Shown one piece after another: positions 1 to 10,944 of a stretch of DNA of 64,000 nucleotides (position 1 is its first letter; each line of letters starts with the position of its first letter). The notes beneath the pieces are model-generated. The model had not been told where the DNA came from. It did no database searches and was given only the letters and a program-made list of their open reading frames with translations. Position numbers and translations under genes: made by a program. The stretch comes from Cristatella mucedo (Eukaryota > Bryozoa > Phylactolaemata > Cristatellidae): assembly GCA_009760855.2 (NCBI GenBank), contig WPIO01000041.1, forward strand, positions 557,001 to 621,000, in the 5' to 3' direction.

Positions 1-245
1 AATGTTATATGCAATGAGAGTTGGGAGCTTTGCACTCTTTGTACTTGGAGCTCAGATGAATCAGCAACGAGCTCGGCTGCTGTGAGTCCTCTGGTACAGC
101 AGGGTGGCCATGTCTTGCAAGTTGTGAAAGGGAGAGGGCGAGATTGCTGACCGAATGCGCACGTCCACTGAGCCGAAGGCTAGCAAAGACGATCGCTTAG
201 AATTGTCGTCAGCTGCCCTCTCTACCCACTGATTATGTCGTGCAG

Positions 246-389
246 GTGGCCGCAGAAGTGGCTCAGCCGCTAGCCAAGACGGGCGAGATCGTCATCGTGG
301 GCGACGACCGACTGACGAGTGAGGTCAACCGCGTAGTGAGCCAGCTGCTGCCGTCAGTCGAGGCCTTGACAGGATACAACCTGAGCAGC
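246..389 (+). CDS. Flotillin-like protein, penultimate or late C-terminal coding exon (partial gene)
   Basis: A 144-nt phase-0 exon of 48 codons. It is bounded by a pyrimidine-rich acceptor ending in gtgcag (to 245) and a consensus donor gtgagt (from 390). The translation begins VAAEVAQPLAKTGEIVIV and continues through LTSEVNRVVSQ and LPSVEALTGYNLSS. This is the C-terminal signature of flotillin/reggie proteins (AAPL-x-K-x-x-EIV, TSEVNR, ALTG-x-x-LS), closer to flotillin-2 than flotillin-1. Flotillins are SPFH/band-7 membrane-associated scaffold proteins of cholesterol-rich microdomains and endocytic vesicles; this segment follows the coiled-coil domain. The rest of the gene lies upstream of the window, and a short last exon should follow downstream but was not located. 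The reading frame stays open past the donor to 677, but that stretch is pyrimidine-rich and intron-like. I am confident of the family and moderately confident of the flotillin-2 subtype. Confidence 0.82.
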
Positions 390-723
390 GTGAGTACTTG
401 GCTTGCACACCGTCTGGGCCTGACCCAATCATGGCCGCTGACACTTCTAGGGAGATCGATTTTCCCCCTCTCCCTAGAGATCCCCTCTGCTTTTCTTCCT
501 CTCTCTTTTTTATGCTTGTTTAGTCGAGCCCGTGGCCTCTCACCGGGCATTCTGCTTTGTAGGGAAGTTTGCCGTCGCCTCGTTTTGGAATGTTTTGCCT
601 TGACCCTGATTTCTGAATTAAAATTTTTTTTCCTAGACCCTTACCTGCTTGGTAGGGGTCACTTTTTGGGGCTTTGATTGGCTAGATAGTGCTGCTTTCA
701 TCGATCTCTATAGTAAAAAAAAA
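390..723 (+). other. Putative flotillin-gene intron sequence
   Basis: This follows the donor at 390. It is T/C-rich with no further protein similarity, and holds nothing else I recognise before the LINE-A tail fragment. Confidence 0.4.
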
Positions 724-770
724 ATAATGCACTTGATAAGGCCTCAGAGAACTCAATCTCTTGCTAGGTG
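724..770 (-). repeat. LINE-A 3' tail fragment (antisense)
   Basis: This reads as the reverse complement of the LINE-A terminal stem-loop (agagaactcaatctc core, preceded by aatgcacttgataa). It abuts the tRNA-like head of SINE1 directly. Confidence 0.7.
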
Positions 771-905
771 CTTGCGTTGGTCCAGCGGTTAAGGTGCTCG
801 CCCCGACTAAGGTCTGGCTGTGGTCGTGGGCTCGAGCCCTGAGGCATATGTGAAGCGCCTGAATAGACATTTAGTTCTCTTGGGGCACTATAAAAATGAA
901 GTATA
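771..905 (+). mobile_element. SINE1 copy a: tRNA-derived SINE with LINE-A-like tail
   Basis: The head has a Pol III A box (TGGTCCAGCGG, 778-788) and a B box (GGGCTCGAGCC, about 828-838), spaced as in a tRNA. A 3' tail at about 853-890 (aagcgcct, then ttagttctct, then ggggcac) is a degraded copy of the LINE-A terminal stem-loop. No acceptor stem closes around the head, so this is a SINE rather than a functional tRNA gene. It is the clearest of six copies in the window. Confidence 0.8.
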
Positions 906-1019
906 TTTTTTTATTATTTTCTTTTCTTTACATTTGCTTCAAAGGAAGCTTATGGTCTCTATATCGACGATTTATTGAAGGTTCTATGCCACCAAAGCAA
1001 AGCTTAAATCCGTCAGTTA
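906..1019. other. Unassigned spacer
   Basis: AT-rich sequence between SINE1 and repeat R1; nothing recognised. Confidence 0.3.
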
Positions 1020-1175
1020 TTGCAGTTTTAATAATAACGAGCAGCTCACTGCCTGTGGACTCGCTTCGCTGAGACATAGCAGTTTCGTTACAGAAGAAAA
1101 CTGCACCATCTTGCTAGTTGACGGAAGTTCGCCATCTTGCCACATGCAGCAAGTGCTCCATCTTGCTGCTTCATT
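1020..1175 (+). repeat. Unclassified short interspersed repeat R1, copy 1
   Basis: This shares two blocks with 42690-42885: a ctgag-x-catag-x-agtt block followed by agaaaac/agacaac, and the block ggaagttcgccatct with a trailing ccatcttg. Order and spacing are the same. No coding potential, Pol III boxes or terminal repeats are visible. The family is unknown. Confidence 0.5.
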
Positions 1176-1184
1176 TTTCACATT

Positions 1185-1700
1185 AATTATTAGAGATAAG
1201 TAATTTAATTAGCTCTATAAGATAGCTTAATCTCTATCAAGGTGCTTTGCAATTCCATGCAAGAGAAGCAATAGTCGAGAGTTAATGACCAGAAATTTAT
1301 CCAGCTTAGGTAAGCATTAGAAGGCGTTCAAGTATCGTGCTAGGTCGTGAATGCAAACGTGTGTAATTGTTAGTAGAAACCCGGTTAGTGACAGACTGTA
1401 TTGGGCACAGATAAGCATTCATAACGAAATTGAAAAAAACAAGCTCATTTTGGCGCTATGCAAAAGTATGTCACTCTTGCCCTTAACCACAACGTACACA
1501 GTTTCATGAAGCACAAGCACACAAGGATAACTCACTTGGACAGAGCACCGGCTGTAAAGAGCAGGACTTCTGAAGCTTTTTTATTATCGTCAAATGAAGA
1601 GATGCAGTGAGATATCAGTCGGTAGTGAGTTCCAAGCTTTGGAAGTATTATAGCTGTATGGGCAGTCTACAAGAGATTTGACGTTAGATAAGACCACAAT
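1185..1700 (-). mobile_element. LINE-A 3' fragment, old and diverged
   Basis: Reverse-complement match to the LINE-A tail (tagcttaatctctatcaaggtgctttgc) and to downstream 3' UTR and C-terminal ORF segments, for example gtgagttccaagctttgg at about 1625. The frame is destroyed by many indels. Confidence 0.6.
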
Positions 1701-1754
1701 CCATTGACCAGAGTCAGAGCAGCATTGCTTTGTCCATATGAGTTATCTTTTATT

Positions 1755-2530
1755 CTACTAACACGTGCTGCAAGACTGCTTCTACAGATAGCCATCACGT
1801 CCGATCCCTGTCCAAGATTAGGAGCTATCTCCCACAGTTGCTTGTATAAAATTTAACTAGCTCCTTCGTTCTGTCTCGGCTTGATTATAGTAATTCCCTT
1901 TTGGCTGGGCTGCCAAAGAAAGCAACTAGGTCACTGCAGATGACTATGAATATGGCTACAAGGCTAGTCTTCAAGTCCCAGAGGTTTGTGCACGTGTCTC
2001 CTTTGCTAGAAGAGCTAGGATGGATGCCGGTTGAGCAACGGATACAGAGCAAAGTTCTTACGTTGACCCACAAGGAACGCCATGGATTGGCTCCTCTGTA
2101 CCTAGCTGAACTGATGCACCAGTTTTAGCCTCGTGCCCTCAGGTCCTATATGGAGAATAAATTAGCGGTTTCATTTCTCTGCTTAAAGAACGTTGGCGAC
2201 AGAAGCTTTAGCTCTGCAGGTCCTAGACTGTGGAACTCGCTTCCACGATTCTTACTCAACGACAACTACTCTCCTGCTGCCGACTATTGTTCATCCTTTT
2301 CAGCGGTCCTGAGCTGCTACTTCCATTCTACTCACTACCTCAACTGCTTTCCTGACTCTGCTATGCTTCCCACTTTCGGTTTGCTGCGTGAGACGAAGTC
2401 TGTTGGCTACCGAATGCGTACTTAAAGCAGCTTAGGCTGTGAGTGGGCTATGCAAAACTCTTCTGCATGACACCCACATAGTCTTTGTGGTTTTGTGGAG
2501 TTACACATGGAGATACATTATATTACATGA
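1755..2530 (+). mobile_element. LINE-B copy B1: CR1/L2-clade 3' fragment
   Basis: This encodes the ORF2 C-terminal region of a CR1/L2-type LINE in two frames: ATRLVFKSQRFVHVSPL, then LGWMPVEQRIQSKVLTLTHK, LAPLYLAELMHQ, and DRSFSSAGPRLWNSLPRF. The sequence ends with the LINE-B tail (gtggagttacacatggagatacat) and imperfect TACAT repeats near 2527. It is a 5'-truncated dead copy with a stop after the LAELMHQF segment. Confidence 0.8.
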
Positions 2531-2540
2531 CATCTTAGCT

Positions 2541-5500
2541 CAGGTGGAGATTATTGGTATTATCATGCATCTCCAGCTGAATATTCCGCCACTCTTTACA
2601 TTTAGCACAGTTTGGATCTTCGTAAATTTTGGCTTCTGCAGGCCTACTTGATGAGGCAAACCTAAGGTCATGCTTTCTTTGCAGCATATATGAATTTCTG
2701 CGAAAGAGGTTTGTTAAGTGCGATTTAAAAATGTCGAAGTTTTGTTAATATTATTTTACCTTCGCCTAGATAGCCTGCCATATTGAGCTGCTAACTGTAA
2801 TATTTCTATAGTAGTATTTGAATGGGAGCATATGGTCGCAAGAGTGAAGTACTAGAAAATTATTGGTAGGAATAATGAAAAAATTGGTTAACAATGTGTA
2901 CTTTTAATGATCCACTTAGTGATGAGCAAATGGCGATGTGTCGCCATACTTCATGTTGCTTCGTTTTTGAGCGTGCGCTATACTATGCAGCCTAGAAAAC
3001 CAAGTCAATTTTCGATGTACGTGTCTGTGGATACAGCATGCCTTTACTCAGCGACCCATTAGACGGCCTTGCGAACTAATAAAGACGAAAGACACGAGAC
3101 GAGAAACCATTGCGGCTATGTGGCTATGATGGAAAGCTGGTAACTAGCTGTTAAGTGCGATATTGCATTCTTATTATGAGGCATATCATGCTAAGCATGC
3201 AGTGTCGAACATAAGCCGCCAAGACTTTCAGTTCAAGTTGGCGCCACGAAAGATAGTTTAGTATCTCGATGACCAGCAAAAGGCAAGAAGGCGAAGCAGA
3301 ATCTAATAGAAATTACTATTAATAATATTCACCCCACCTGCTGCAAAACGCTTAGAGGAAAGATACTTTGAAGTGATAGGATGAATGCAGATATCGTTTA
3401 TGTTGTGGTCTGAAAAGTCACAGGGATAATCCCGGTGCTGAAATGGTGCAGGAAGGAATTCGCAGTCCAAACATTCGACTTCCGTTGCGCATGGCAGTGG
3501 GATAGTTACAGTAATCATTGTAGGGTAGCAGCTGCAGCTTCAAAAGCTTCAATAATCACTCGGTCGTGCGACAACTTTCATTTTAGATTTTTGGCAAACA
3601 ATTGTCAAAATGACGCGAGCTCATTACAGAACCAAGTGCTGCCAGCAGTGGCCAGGTGGAGATTCAAAGAAATTTATTCATAACCTCTCGATGCAATTCT
3701 AGTGGACAGACTGCTCTTTATTGTTGACAGTACTAGTTTTTTATTATTAATTTTTTATGTTCTTGCACATATCGTTACGTCTCATATCAGTTTCTTATGA
3801 TTGTCCGATTAAAAAGATTAAACTAATTAGCTTGTTGCAAGAGTTTTTCTGGAGCCACTTCATTTTATCTAGTACTTTATTTAATTTTACTTTTATCTTT
3901 TACTAGTATTTTATCTAGTTATAAGGTGGCATGTGCATTCAATAGCTGATGCCTAATTTTTGAACCATACCTTTTTTGAACAGCATGAAGCTGCATCAAT
4001 GACGTTGATACTGTCATATTCTGGATTTCGTAGCTAAGAAACTATCTGACCATACGTGAGCAATAGTTTCGAGCGCTAAATCTAGTTTCGTTGCCGTAGA
4101 TTAGAAACAATTCAAGGTTTCTAGGTCGTTAGTACTAGGAATGTGCATACAAATGCACTAGGAATTATTATATCCATCGCCCAGTGAAGCTGGCACCACA
4201 AGCTGAGACGCTGAGACGGTGGGTAATGCGTAGAGCTGTGAGGGTGAGCCCGCCGAGGATGTGTGATGCTGCCAGAGCGCCTAAGCTGCTGTAATTAATA
4301 ACTTATGCAGCTTTGCTTTCAAGCTAGCTGCAGCACTGCATGGAAGTTTCGAGAAGCCGGACAGCGTTTGCAAGCGAAAAAAGCAGCAGTTTAATGAAAA
4401 AAATTAATTTTCGACCGACTGCCAAATGTAGGGAAAACGTATTGGAAAATAGTAAAGAAGTTTTACGGACTGGAACTGCGATACAACAAAGTGCTATTAG
4501 TAAGGCCGATATTTTCCTGAAACTACCAAAGCTTAAGTGAAAGAGCATGCACACAAGAGGCAAGTTGAACCCGCTAGGCCCCGTCGCATATTAACCAGCT
4601 ATATGCACCAGAATAAGAATAGCATAAGAAACTTGCCCAGTAGGATGATTGAGTACGATTTCTGGCTAACTAAGAGCTGCTTGCCTTTTAAACTACCAAC
4701 GTACTACGAATCTTAAATATAGAAACCGAAACTGCAGACTAGTTGATGGAATGTGCGTTCTTTTATCAAAGCACACAAGCAAACACGTGTTTATCTTAAT
4801 AAAAACGATAGAGCGGATTTTGCACCAATGTCCGTGACTGCAAAAGCACGGCCCCGGTTCTTTCTGCCCTGTTACAGATGCCGTAAGTTTTGGAGCACGG
4901 CTATCGACTTGTCGACGCAGCACAGTCACCCGCTGGCATGCGGGCGGAAGCGTAATGCGGCAGAACTAAAAACAACGCATACCAAATGCTACCAGTTCAT
5001 ATCCGAAGCTTAGCGTGGCGTAGCGTAGTCTACTCGACAGCTACAGAGAGTTGCACGTGTCCAGCGACGACAGGTTTCGTGACCAAACTCGTGCGAAGCC
5101 ATAGCACAACTGAACTGTCCACTCAATGCCCTGAACATCGAGTATAAAAAGAATTCAGCTTTATGCCGCTGAACCGTAGACCATGGCACCACCAATTATG
5201 AACCAATACAAATCAGAATCCAATAATGTAGCGAAAATATTAGTAATGATATGGTTGATATAGTACGGAAAGAAAGTCGTTAGGCACTCACGTGTAATTG
5301 ATGCTATTTCTGGCTCCCACTAGAAGATCTTTCAGCCCTCCTCCTTTTCGAGAGCATTCTCATTGTTGTTACCTACGATCGCGACGCCAACGATAATGGT
5401 CTTGGTCGTGTCGTCTATGGTCGTTAGTGAGTCATCAGCCTGATCCGGCCATAACCGGTTGGAGATAGCCTCAGCTTACCTGTAGATTGTGTCCAGCTGC

Positions 5501-5580
5501 CATACGTGATCCTGAGTGACAAAAATCGATCGGCTTTTGAGGACATACCTAGCGAGAAGCATTGGCATCACCAGAAGGCT
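2541..5580. other. Intergenic region with no recognised feature
   Basis: About 3 kb of AT-leaning sequence. Short open frames of under 90 codons occur on both strands, but none shows a family motif, splice context or biased composition. I see no repeat family from elsewhere in the window here. Confidence 0.4.
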
Positions 5581-5583
5581 GTG

Positions 5584-5697
5584 GCTGAGGGGGTGAGGTA
5601 GAGCTTACATTACAGCTCAGGGGAAAAGCAGCAAGCGAGTACCAAGTAGTCGCTTGCAGCTGCCTTTCCCCTGAGCTGGAGTAAGCTCTACCTCAGC
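5584..5697 (+). ncRNA. Long imperfect hairpin with let-7-type seed on the 5' arm (candidate miRNA precursor or small inverted-repeat element)
   Basis: The two arms are about 45 nt each and nearly complementary. Outer stem: TGAGGTAGAGCTTAC (5594-5608) pairs perfectly with its complement ending near 5695. After an internal loop (atta opposite ga), cagctcagggg pairs with cccctgagctg. Near the apex, gcaagcga pairs with tcgcttgc around an 11-nt loop. The 5' arm begins with TGAGGTAG, the let-7 family seed, at the position a 5p mature strand would take. Bases after the seed differ from canonical bilaterian let-7. An alternative is a small inverted-repeat transposon end. The hairpin is certain; the miRNA call is an inference. 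Confidence 0.35.
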
Positions 5698-5835
5698 TAT
5701 TAGGAGTCATCACTACCAGTACTTGTCAGGCACCTGTGAGAACTAGCACTCGTTATGTGCTGTGCTGTGTTTTTAGAAGATTCTCAAAGCCGGAAATCCG
5801 CTGCAGCCATTTTAGAGCATTTATTATAGACTAGA

Positions 5836-8700
5836 GGTGGAGGTAAAGTTGCTGTTATCGTGCACTCGAAATTCAACTTCAAGCCATTTGCAGTACCCTC
5901 GAGGCAGTCTTTTGAATTGATTGTCTTGGTCTCACCCAAAAACAAGCTACCGATGGTGGTAGTAGTCTATCGCCCACCAGGTACCAAATCCTCCTTTATC
6001 TCAGATTTCTACGATTTCATTTCGATTCTGTGTGCAAGAAATCGATCTTTCCTCGTTATGGGTAATTTCAACGATCACTTTGATAACTTATCTGGCGCCT
6101 TGAGCACTGAATTTTGTGCGTTGACTGACCCAATGTCTCTTGTGGCTCATGTGCACGGCCCGACTCACATCAAGGGTCATACAGTCGACCGAATTTTTTC
6201 ATACAACTGCACTTTGTCATCACCAGTTATTACAAAATCCTGCTTATCTGACCACATGCTGATCTCATTCAATCTACAGTGTGTGCCCACCTCCTCTAAA
6301 ATAACCTGTGAATCGCGAAACCTCAAGACCGTTCACAACGATGCTGTCCCTGCGATAATATCCGCTTCGCCTCTGCTGCTCAGTCCTCCCCCGATCTGTC
6401 ATCATTGGTAGATAGCTACAACACGACACTATCTGACACGCTCGACGAGTTTGCACCTCTGACAAAGCGCACTGTGCGCCCCATCCCGCCCAGATGGCCT
6501 ATGGTTTACCACAGACATTGAAATAGCCAGGTCTACTAAGCTCAAGCTTTAAAAAACATACAAAAGATCATGACTGACTGTCCATCGACAGGTATATGCA
6601 GACTACTGTAGGTCGTACCAATCGATCCTAGCAAAGGCCATGTCCAGCTTCTATAGAAACATTGTTGAATCACAGTTGCACAATCCAAAAATGCTGATGT
6701 CGACAATAAACCATCTCCTCAACCGCTCCCAGATTAGCTCCTTACCTAATGATCCTTGTGATGATCTAGCCGATCGCTTCTCTCGATTCTTTGTGCAGAA
6801 GATAGACAAGATCAGGGAATCCATCCCCGCGATGACAACATCCCCCCTAGAATGCTGTTCCCTGATTCCTGGCTGCACCTCAAATGTCTACATTTAAGCA
6901 GGTCACTAGCGATCTAGTCCTGAAGTTCGTATCTCAATCAAAGAAGACAACAAGTCCTCTGGACCGTATTCCCACTGTCCTGCTCATACGTTGCCTTGAT
7001 CTGCTGCTGCCATACATAGCTAACATCATTAATACGTCATTAGCCTCATGTCATGTCCCAGCACCTTTCAAAAAAGCTGTAGTCAGGCCACTTTTCAAGA
7101 AAGAGACGCTAGACCACGAGAACTTGAGCAACTACCGCCCAGTCTCCCTTCTACCATTCCTTTCAAAGACACTGGAACGGGTCGTGGTGGACCAGCTAAA
7201 CTCATATTGAAACTTCAAACCTTGTCAGTAAGTTCCAGTCTGGCTTTAGAGCTAATCACTCCACACAGTCAGCATTGCTTCGGGTATACAACGACCTACT
7301 TAGGAATGCAGACATAGGGAGAGTGTCTCTGCTTGTTTTGCTCGGTCTTTCGGCAGCTTTTGATACTATCGATCACAAAATACATCTAGAACGCTTTAGA
7401 GCTCGCCTGGGCATCACTGGCACTGCTCTGCAATGGTTCAGGTCCTATCGCAGTGGGAGACTCCAGAGTATTGACTTGGATTGACAAAGATTATCCGAGG
7501 TAACAATAAAATATGGGGCACCTCAGGGCTCCGTGCTAGGTCCGGTTCTTTTCACGGTTATACTCTCCCTCTTGCTGATGTGATTGCCAAGCACAATCTA
7601 GGCTTTCACTTCTATGCGGATGCCACTCATTTGTACCTTTGCATTAATCCCTCACAGCCTATGAGCACCTCAAATTCTCTCAACTCACTTACTGCATGTA
7701 TTGATGACATCCGCACATGGATGGCAGCAAACTTTCTAAAACTAAACGATGATAAAACTAACTTAGTAGGTTTGGGCAAACCAAGTGTGATTCAGAAATT
7801 GGAAAGGCTTACCCTAAAAATTGGCTCTGCCAGCATATATCCTGCTGAATCAGCTCGAAATCTAGGTGTCTTGTTCCCAATTGACCTCTGGCTAGACGAC
7901 CACATCAGCTCCAAAATTAAGTCCGCCTACTTTCAGTTACACGACATTGCTAAAACTTTGGCTTGTTTAGATAAGGATACTACGTCTAAGTAGGTCCATG
8001 CATTGCTGACGTCCCGTCTTGACTTCTGTAACTCACCGCTTGCTGGCCTGCCGGCATGTGCGATCGGGCGATTATAGCAGGTGCAAAACTCAGCATCTAG
8101 GCTTGTCTGTCGTGAGCCTCGCAGTTGCCACATCACGCCACTTCTCGCCGACCTGCACTGGCTCCCAGTCAAGCAACGCATCGACTACAAAGTTTTAATG
8201 CTCACTTTTAGGTCACATCATTCTTTTGCTTCAGCCTATCTCTCTGATCTACTCCCCCACCAGTCCAAGCATCGTACCACCCGCTTTTCGGCATCGAACA
8301 GTTTACCAATACCTCGTACAAACCACAAATCCTTTGGAGACCGTGCATTTAGTTCATATGCTCCCAAAGCTTGGAAATCACTCCCGACCTGCGTCTCAAG
8401 ATCCACTGACTTGACCACATTTAAAAAGACCTTAAAACACACCTATTTAGGGCAGCAGTTAGTAGGTCTCTTTGATTCGTCCCGTTTGTGCTTATGTGTG
8501 CTGACACTGTGCATACTGCTACTAACCACATTTGCATGCTGACCCTGTGCATGTCACCCCTAAACCATGTTATTCATGTTGTTTATCAAGCATGATATTA
8601 CTCATTATGCAATCGTGTTTACCTTAGCAGCAAATGTAAAGCACCTAGAGAGAGATTGAGTTCTCTGAGGGCGCTTCATCATGTGCATTATTATTATAAT
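5836..8700 (+). mobile_element. LINE-A copy A2: longest copy (endonuclease, RT, C-terminus, 3' tail), inactivated
   Basis: A CR1/L2-clade non-LTR retrotransposon lacking the 5' end. Segments in order: APE-type endonuclease (5836-6300, VVVVYRPPGTKSS, HTVDRIF, LSDHMLISF); a linker (6300-6880); RT fingers (6884-7210, LSNYRPVSLLPFLSKTLERV); RT motif A (7320-7390, LGLSAAFDTIDHK); motif B (about 7515-7545, PQGSVLGP across a frameshift); motif C (7610-7635, FYADATHLYL); the ORF C-terminus (to 8450); and the 3' UTR with terminal stem-loop (8638-8680) and ATT repeats. It has several frameshifts and stops. Catalytic positions are lost: GDFN is GNFN, the motif A aspartate is glycine (LDLS to LGLS), and the second aspartate of YADD is alanine. 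It cannot be autonomous. Confidence 0.88.
8638..8700 (+). repeat. LINE-A terminal stem-loop and (ATT)n tail (of copy A2)
   Basis: An aagc-x-cc/gggcgctt outer stem encloses agagag/ctctc, followed by tcat-x-atgtgcattattattat. The same structure ends every LINE-A copy here and is the probable RT recognition site, by analogy with UnaL2-type LINEs. Confidence 0.75.
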
Positions 8701-8964
8701 GTTGCGGGTGGGATAATTATTGATAGTATGAATACTTAGCAGCCACCTTGGCTAGTCTCATAACTTACGATTCCATTGGCGAACAATGGATAGAAGTACT
8801 GCCTTTGATCTACCTTTCCTTACGTCTATTTCTTTAATTACCTCTTTTTTATTATGAATTGCCGATACTCTCGTCTGAATAGTAGCGAACTATTGAAAGT
8901 TGCTTTAGCGTAAAACCGACTTACTATTTAGAGGAAAAAAGTGCTACACTGAACCTGGAGAGAC

Positions 8965-9330
8965 CTTATAACATGAGCTCGGCCAGCGTATCACTAGCAG
9001 TATCTGGATGCAATCTGAGTTCCTTGTTCGCACTGAGTGACACATTAACATTAACACCAGCGTAACTGTCAAGTCTGTCTACTTTTATTTACGCACAACC
9101 ACCAAAATCGGGCCTGCTTAGAGAGAGAAGCCACAGTCAACATAGTCCATGCATTTGCGAATTTCTTGCTAGACTTATGTCACTCATTAGTTGAAGAAAT
9201 TTCTTTTTGTGCACTAAGAGACTAACAGATGCTGAAGAACCACCAGCTCGCCTGTTCTGGGTTAAAAATTGCAAACTTTCGCCGACCACTGGCTCTCCAT
9301 CGAGATGCATAGCCACTGCAAGTAATCACT
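8965..9330 (+). mobile_element. LINE-A 3' coding fragment, heavily diverged
   Basis: This matches the LINE-A C-terminal coding region in order: the region before the SARNLGV segment, then gtcaagtctgtctacttt, gggcctgcttaga, and gtccatgcatttgcg, ending at the ADLHWLP-equivalent near 9290. No frame survives. Confidence 0.55.
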
Positions 9331-9429
9331 CACATTTAGGCATCGTCGTTCTTTTACTGAGGCCTTTCTCAGCGAGATTCCTTTTTAATAATAAGTAAAT
9401 TAAGGTAAGCAGAATTGAGAGTCTCATGT

Positions 9430-9465
9430 GTGCAACAGCAGAAGAGCCTCCGTGGCTATCACAGT
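9430..9465 (-). repeat. SINE2 tail fragment
   Basis: caacagcagaagagcctccgtggctatcac matches the antisense SINE2 3' region seen at 53830-53860 and 29355-29385. Only the tail is present. Confidence 0.45.
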
Positions 9466-9960
9466 AGAAAAGTCCAGAGAATTGATGTGAATGGACAAAG
9501 ATCATTCAAGGACACAAAAGTACGGTGCACCTCAGGACTCTGTGCTTGGTCCAGTTACTCTCATGCTTTGTACTCACCCATATTTAGCATATGTGATTGC
9601 CAGGCACAGTATAGGCTCTCATTTCTGCTCAGAGGAAATTTTGTTTTGATATCTCCTAGCCATCCAGCGCGTCGAATTCCCCGAACTCTCTTGCTGCATG
9701 TAGTAATGACATCCAGAAATGGATGGCAGCAAACGCTCTTAAATTGAATGATAATAAAACCAACTTACTAGTTATAGGCAAACCAAGTGTGATTAAGATA
9801 TTGGAAAACCTGACGCTCAAAATCGGTTTCGCCAGCATATCTCCCGAATCTGAATCTGCACGAAATCTAGGTGTCAAGTTAGAAAAGTGAGCTTTCAAAA
9901 GACGACCACATCGGCTCAGTCAAGCCTGTCTACTTTCTGCTATATAACATTGGTAAAATT
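9466..9960 (+). mobile_element. LINE-A RT fragment A3
   Basis: This contains the IDVNGQRSF segment at 9480 (motif B region), then WMAANALKLNDNKTNLL and IGKPSVIK at 9720-9800, and SARNLGV near 9860. Internal deletions remove the YADD region. It is a dead copy. Confidence 0.7.
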
Positions 9961-10424
9961 CAAGGGTAACAGGCGAGAAAGCTTAACTTACCGGCTGTCT
10001 TCACTGAAGAGTTAGAAGCTGAATAGAAGCACCCCCCCGCGACTGCTAATTTTAGCAACATCAACTGGTTCAGGCAGGATGCTAACTTAAATGTGACTGC
10101 TTGCCAAGAATAATTTGAACGAAAATGAGGCAGCATAGCCGAGACTGGAGTCGCACCTCATATCAAAGTTTAACGCATAAACTGCCACATATCCTTATTA
10201 TGATTTCTTCTTCATTGTTTTCCCAAGTCGATGGAAATGCATCTTATAACAAATGCACCCTATGGCCTACAGGCAGTGGTCACGTTGCGGCACACTGCGC
10301 AATAGTCCCACCTGCCTAAGCGACCTCAGCAATGTCTTCGAGAATATAAAATCGTATCAAATCATCAGCAGTCGAATGAACCCCTATATTCGAGTTCAAA
10401 TATTGGCTTTCTGTAGCCCTATAC
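9961..10424. other. Unassigned spacer
   Basis: No feature recognised; mixed composition with short random frames. Confidence 0.3.
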
Positions 10425-10545
10425 CCTAGTTTAGCACAGGGATAAGGTGCTCGCTAGCCATTAACAAGTAGGGTAGTGGGGGTTTGAGCCGTTCGACGTT
10501 TATTTAAAGCCCATATATAGATAGAGATTATTTTCTACTACTGTG
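10425..10545 (+). mobile_element. SINE1 copy e, degenerate
   Basis: Head remnants are ggataaggtgctcgc (about 10440) and the B-box-like ggtttgagcc (10481-10490), followed by a decayed tail (aaagcccatatatagatagaga). Weaker than the other copies. Confidence 0.45.
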
Positions 10546-10819
10546 CTATACAATGATGCAATTTTAATTCCTCTTCAAGTTTACGCAGCCTGCTGAGTGG
10601 CGCCGTTTCTCTGATCGTCCGCTGTCGGGCGAGGCTGGATGACTAGAGCGATCGCCACTCCTCGGGCATCCACAAACGAAACGAGAGCCTTTTAGTAGGT
10701 CACTGCCAGTAATCTCAGCCCATCCGAAAGGAAATTGCAAATGGGCTGACCGCTGTATTGACCACTTGATAGAGATCTTTGATCGGAGTCTCTTATTTTC
10801 CAGACTTCTTTGAATATGA

Positions 10820-10870
10820 GTATTGGAGCAGGCAGAGAGAGCGAGCGAGAGAGAGAGAGAGAAAGAGAGG

Positions 10871-10942
<72 letters not shown>
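10820..10942. repeat. (GA)n microsatellite
   Basis: About 120 bp of GA dinucleotides with a few interruptions. Open frames across it on the minus strand (Ser-Leu repeats) are artefacts of the repeat. Confidence 0.95.

Positions 10943-10944
<2 letters not shown>

Noticed and set aside
682-870. Minus-strand ORF over SINE1
   Set aside because: Falls entirely within an antisense LINE-A tail and a SINE.
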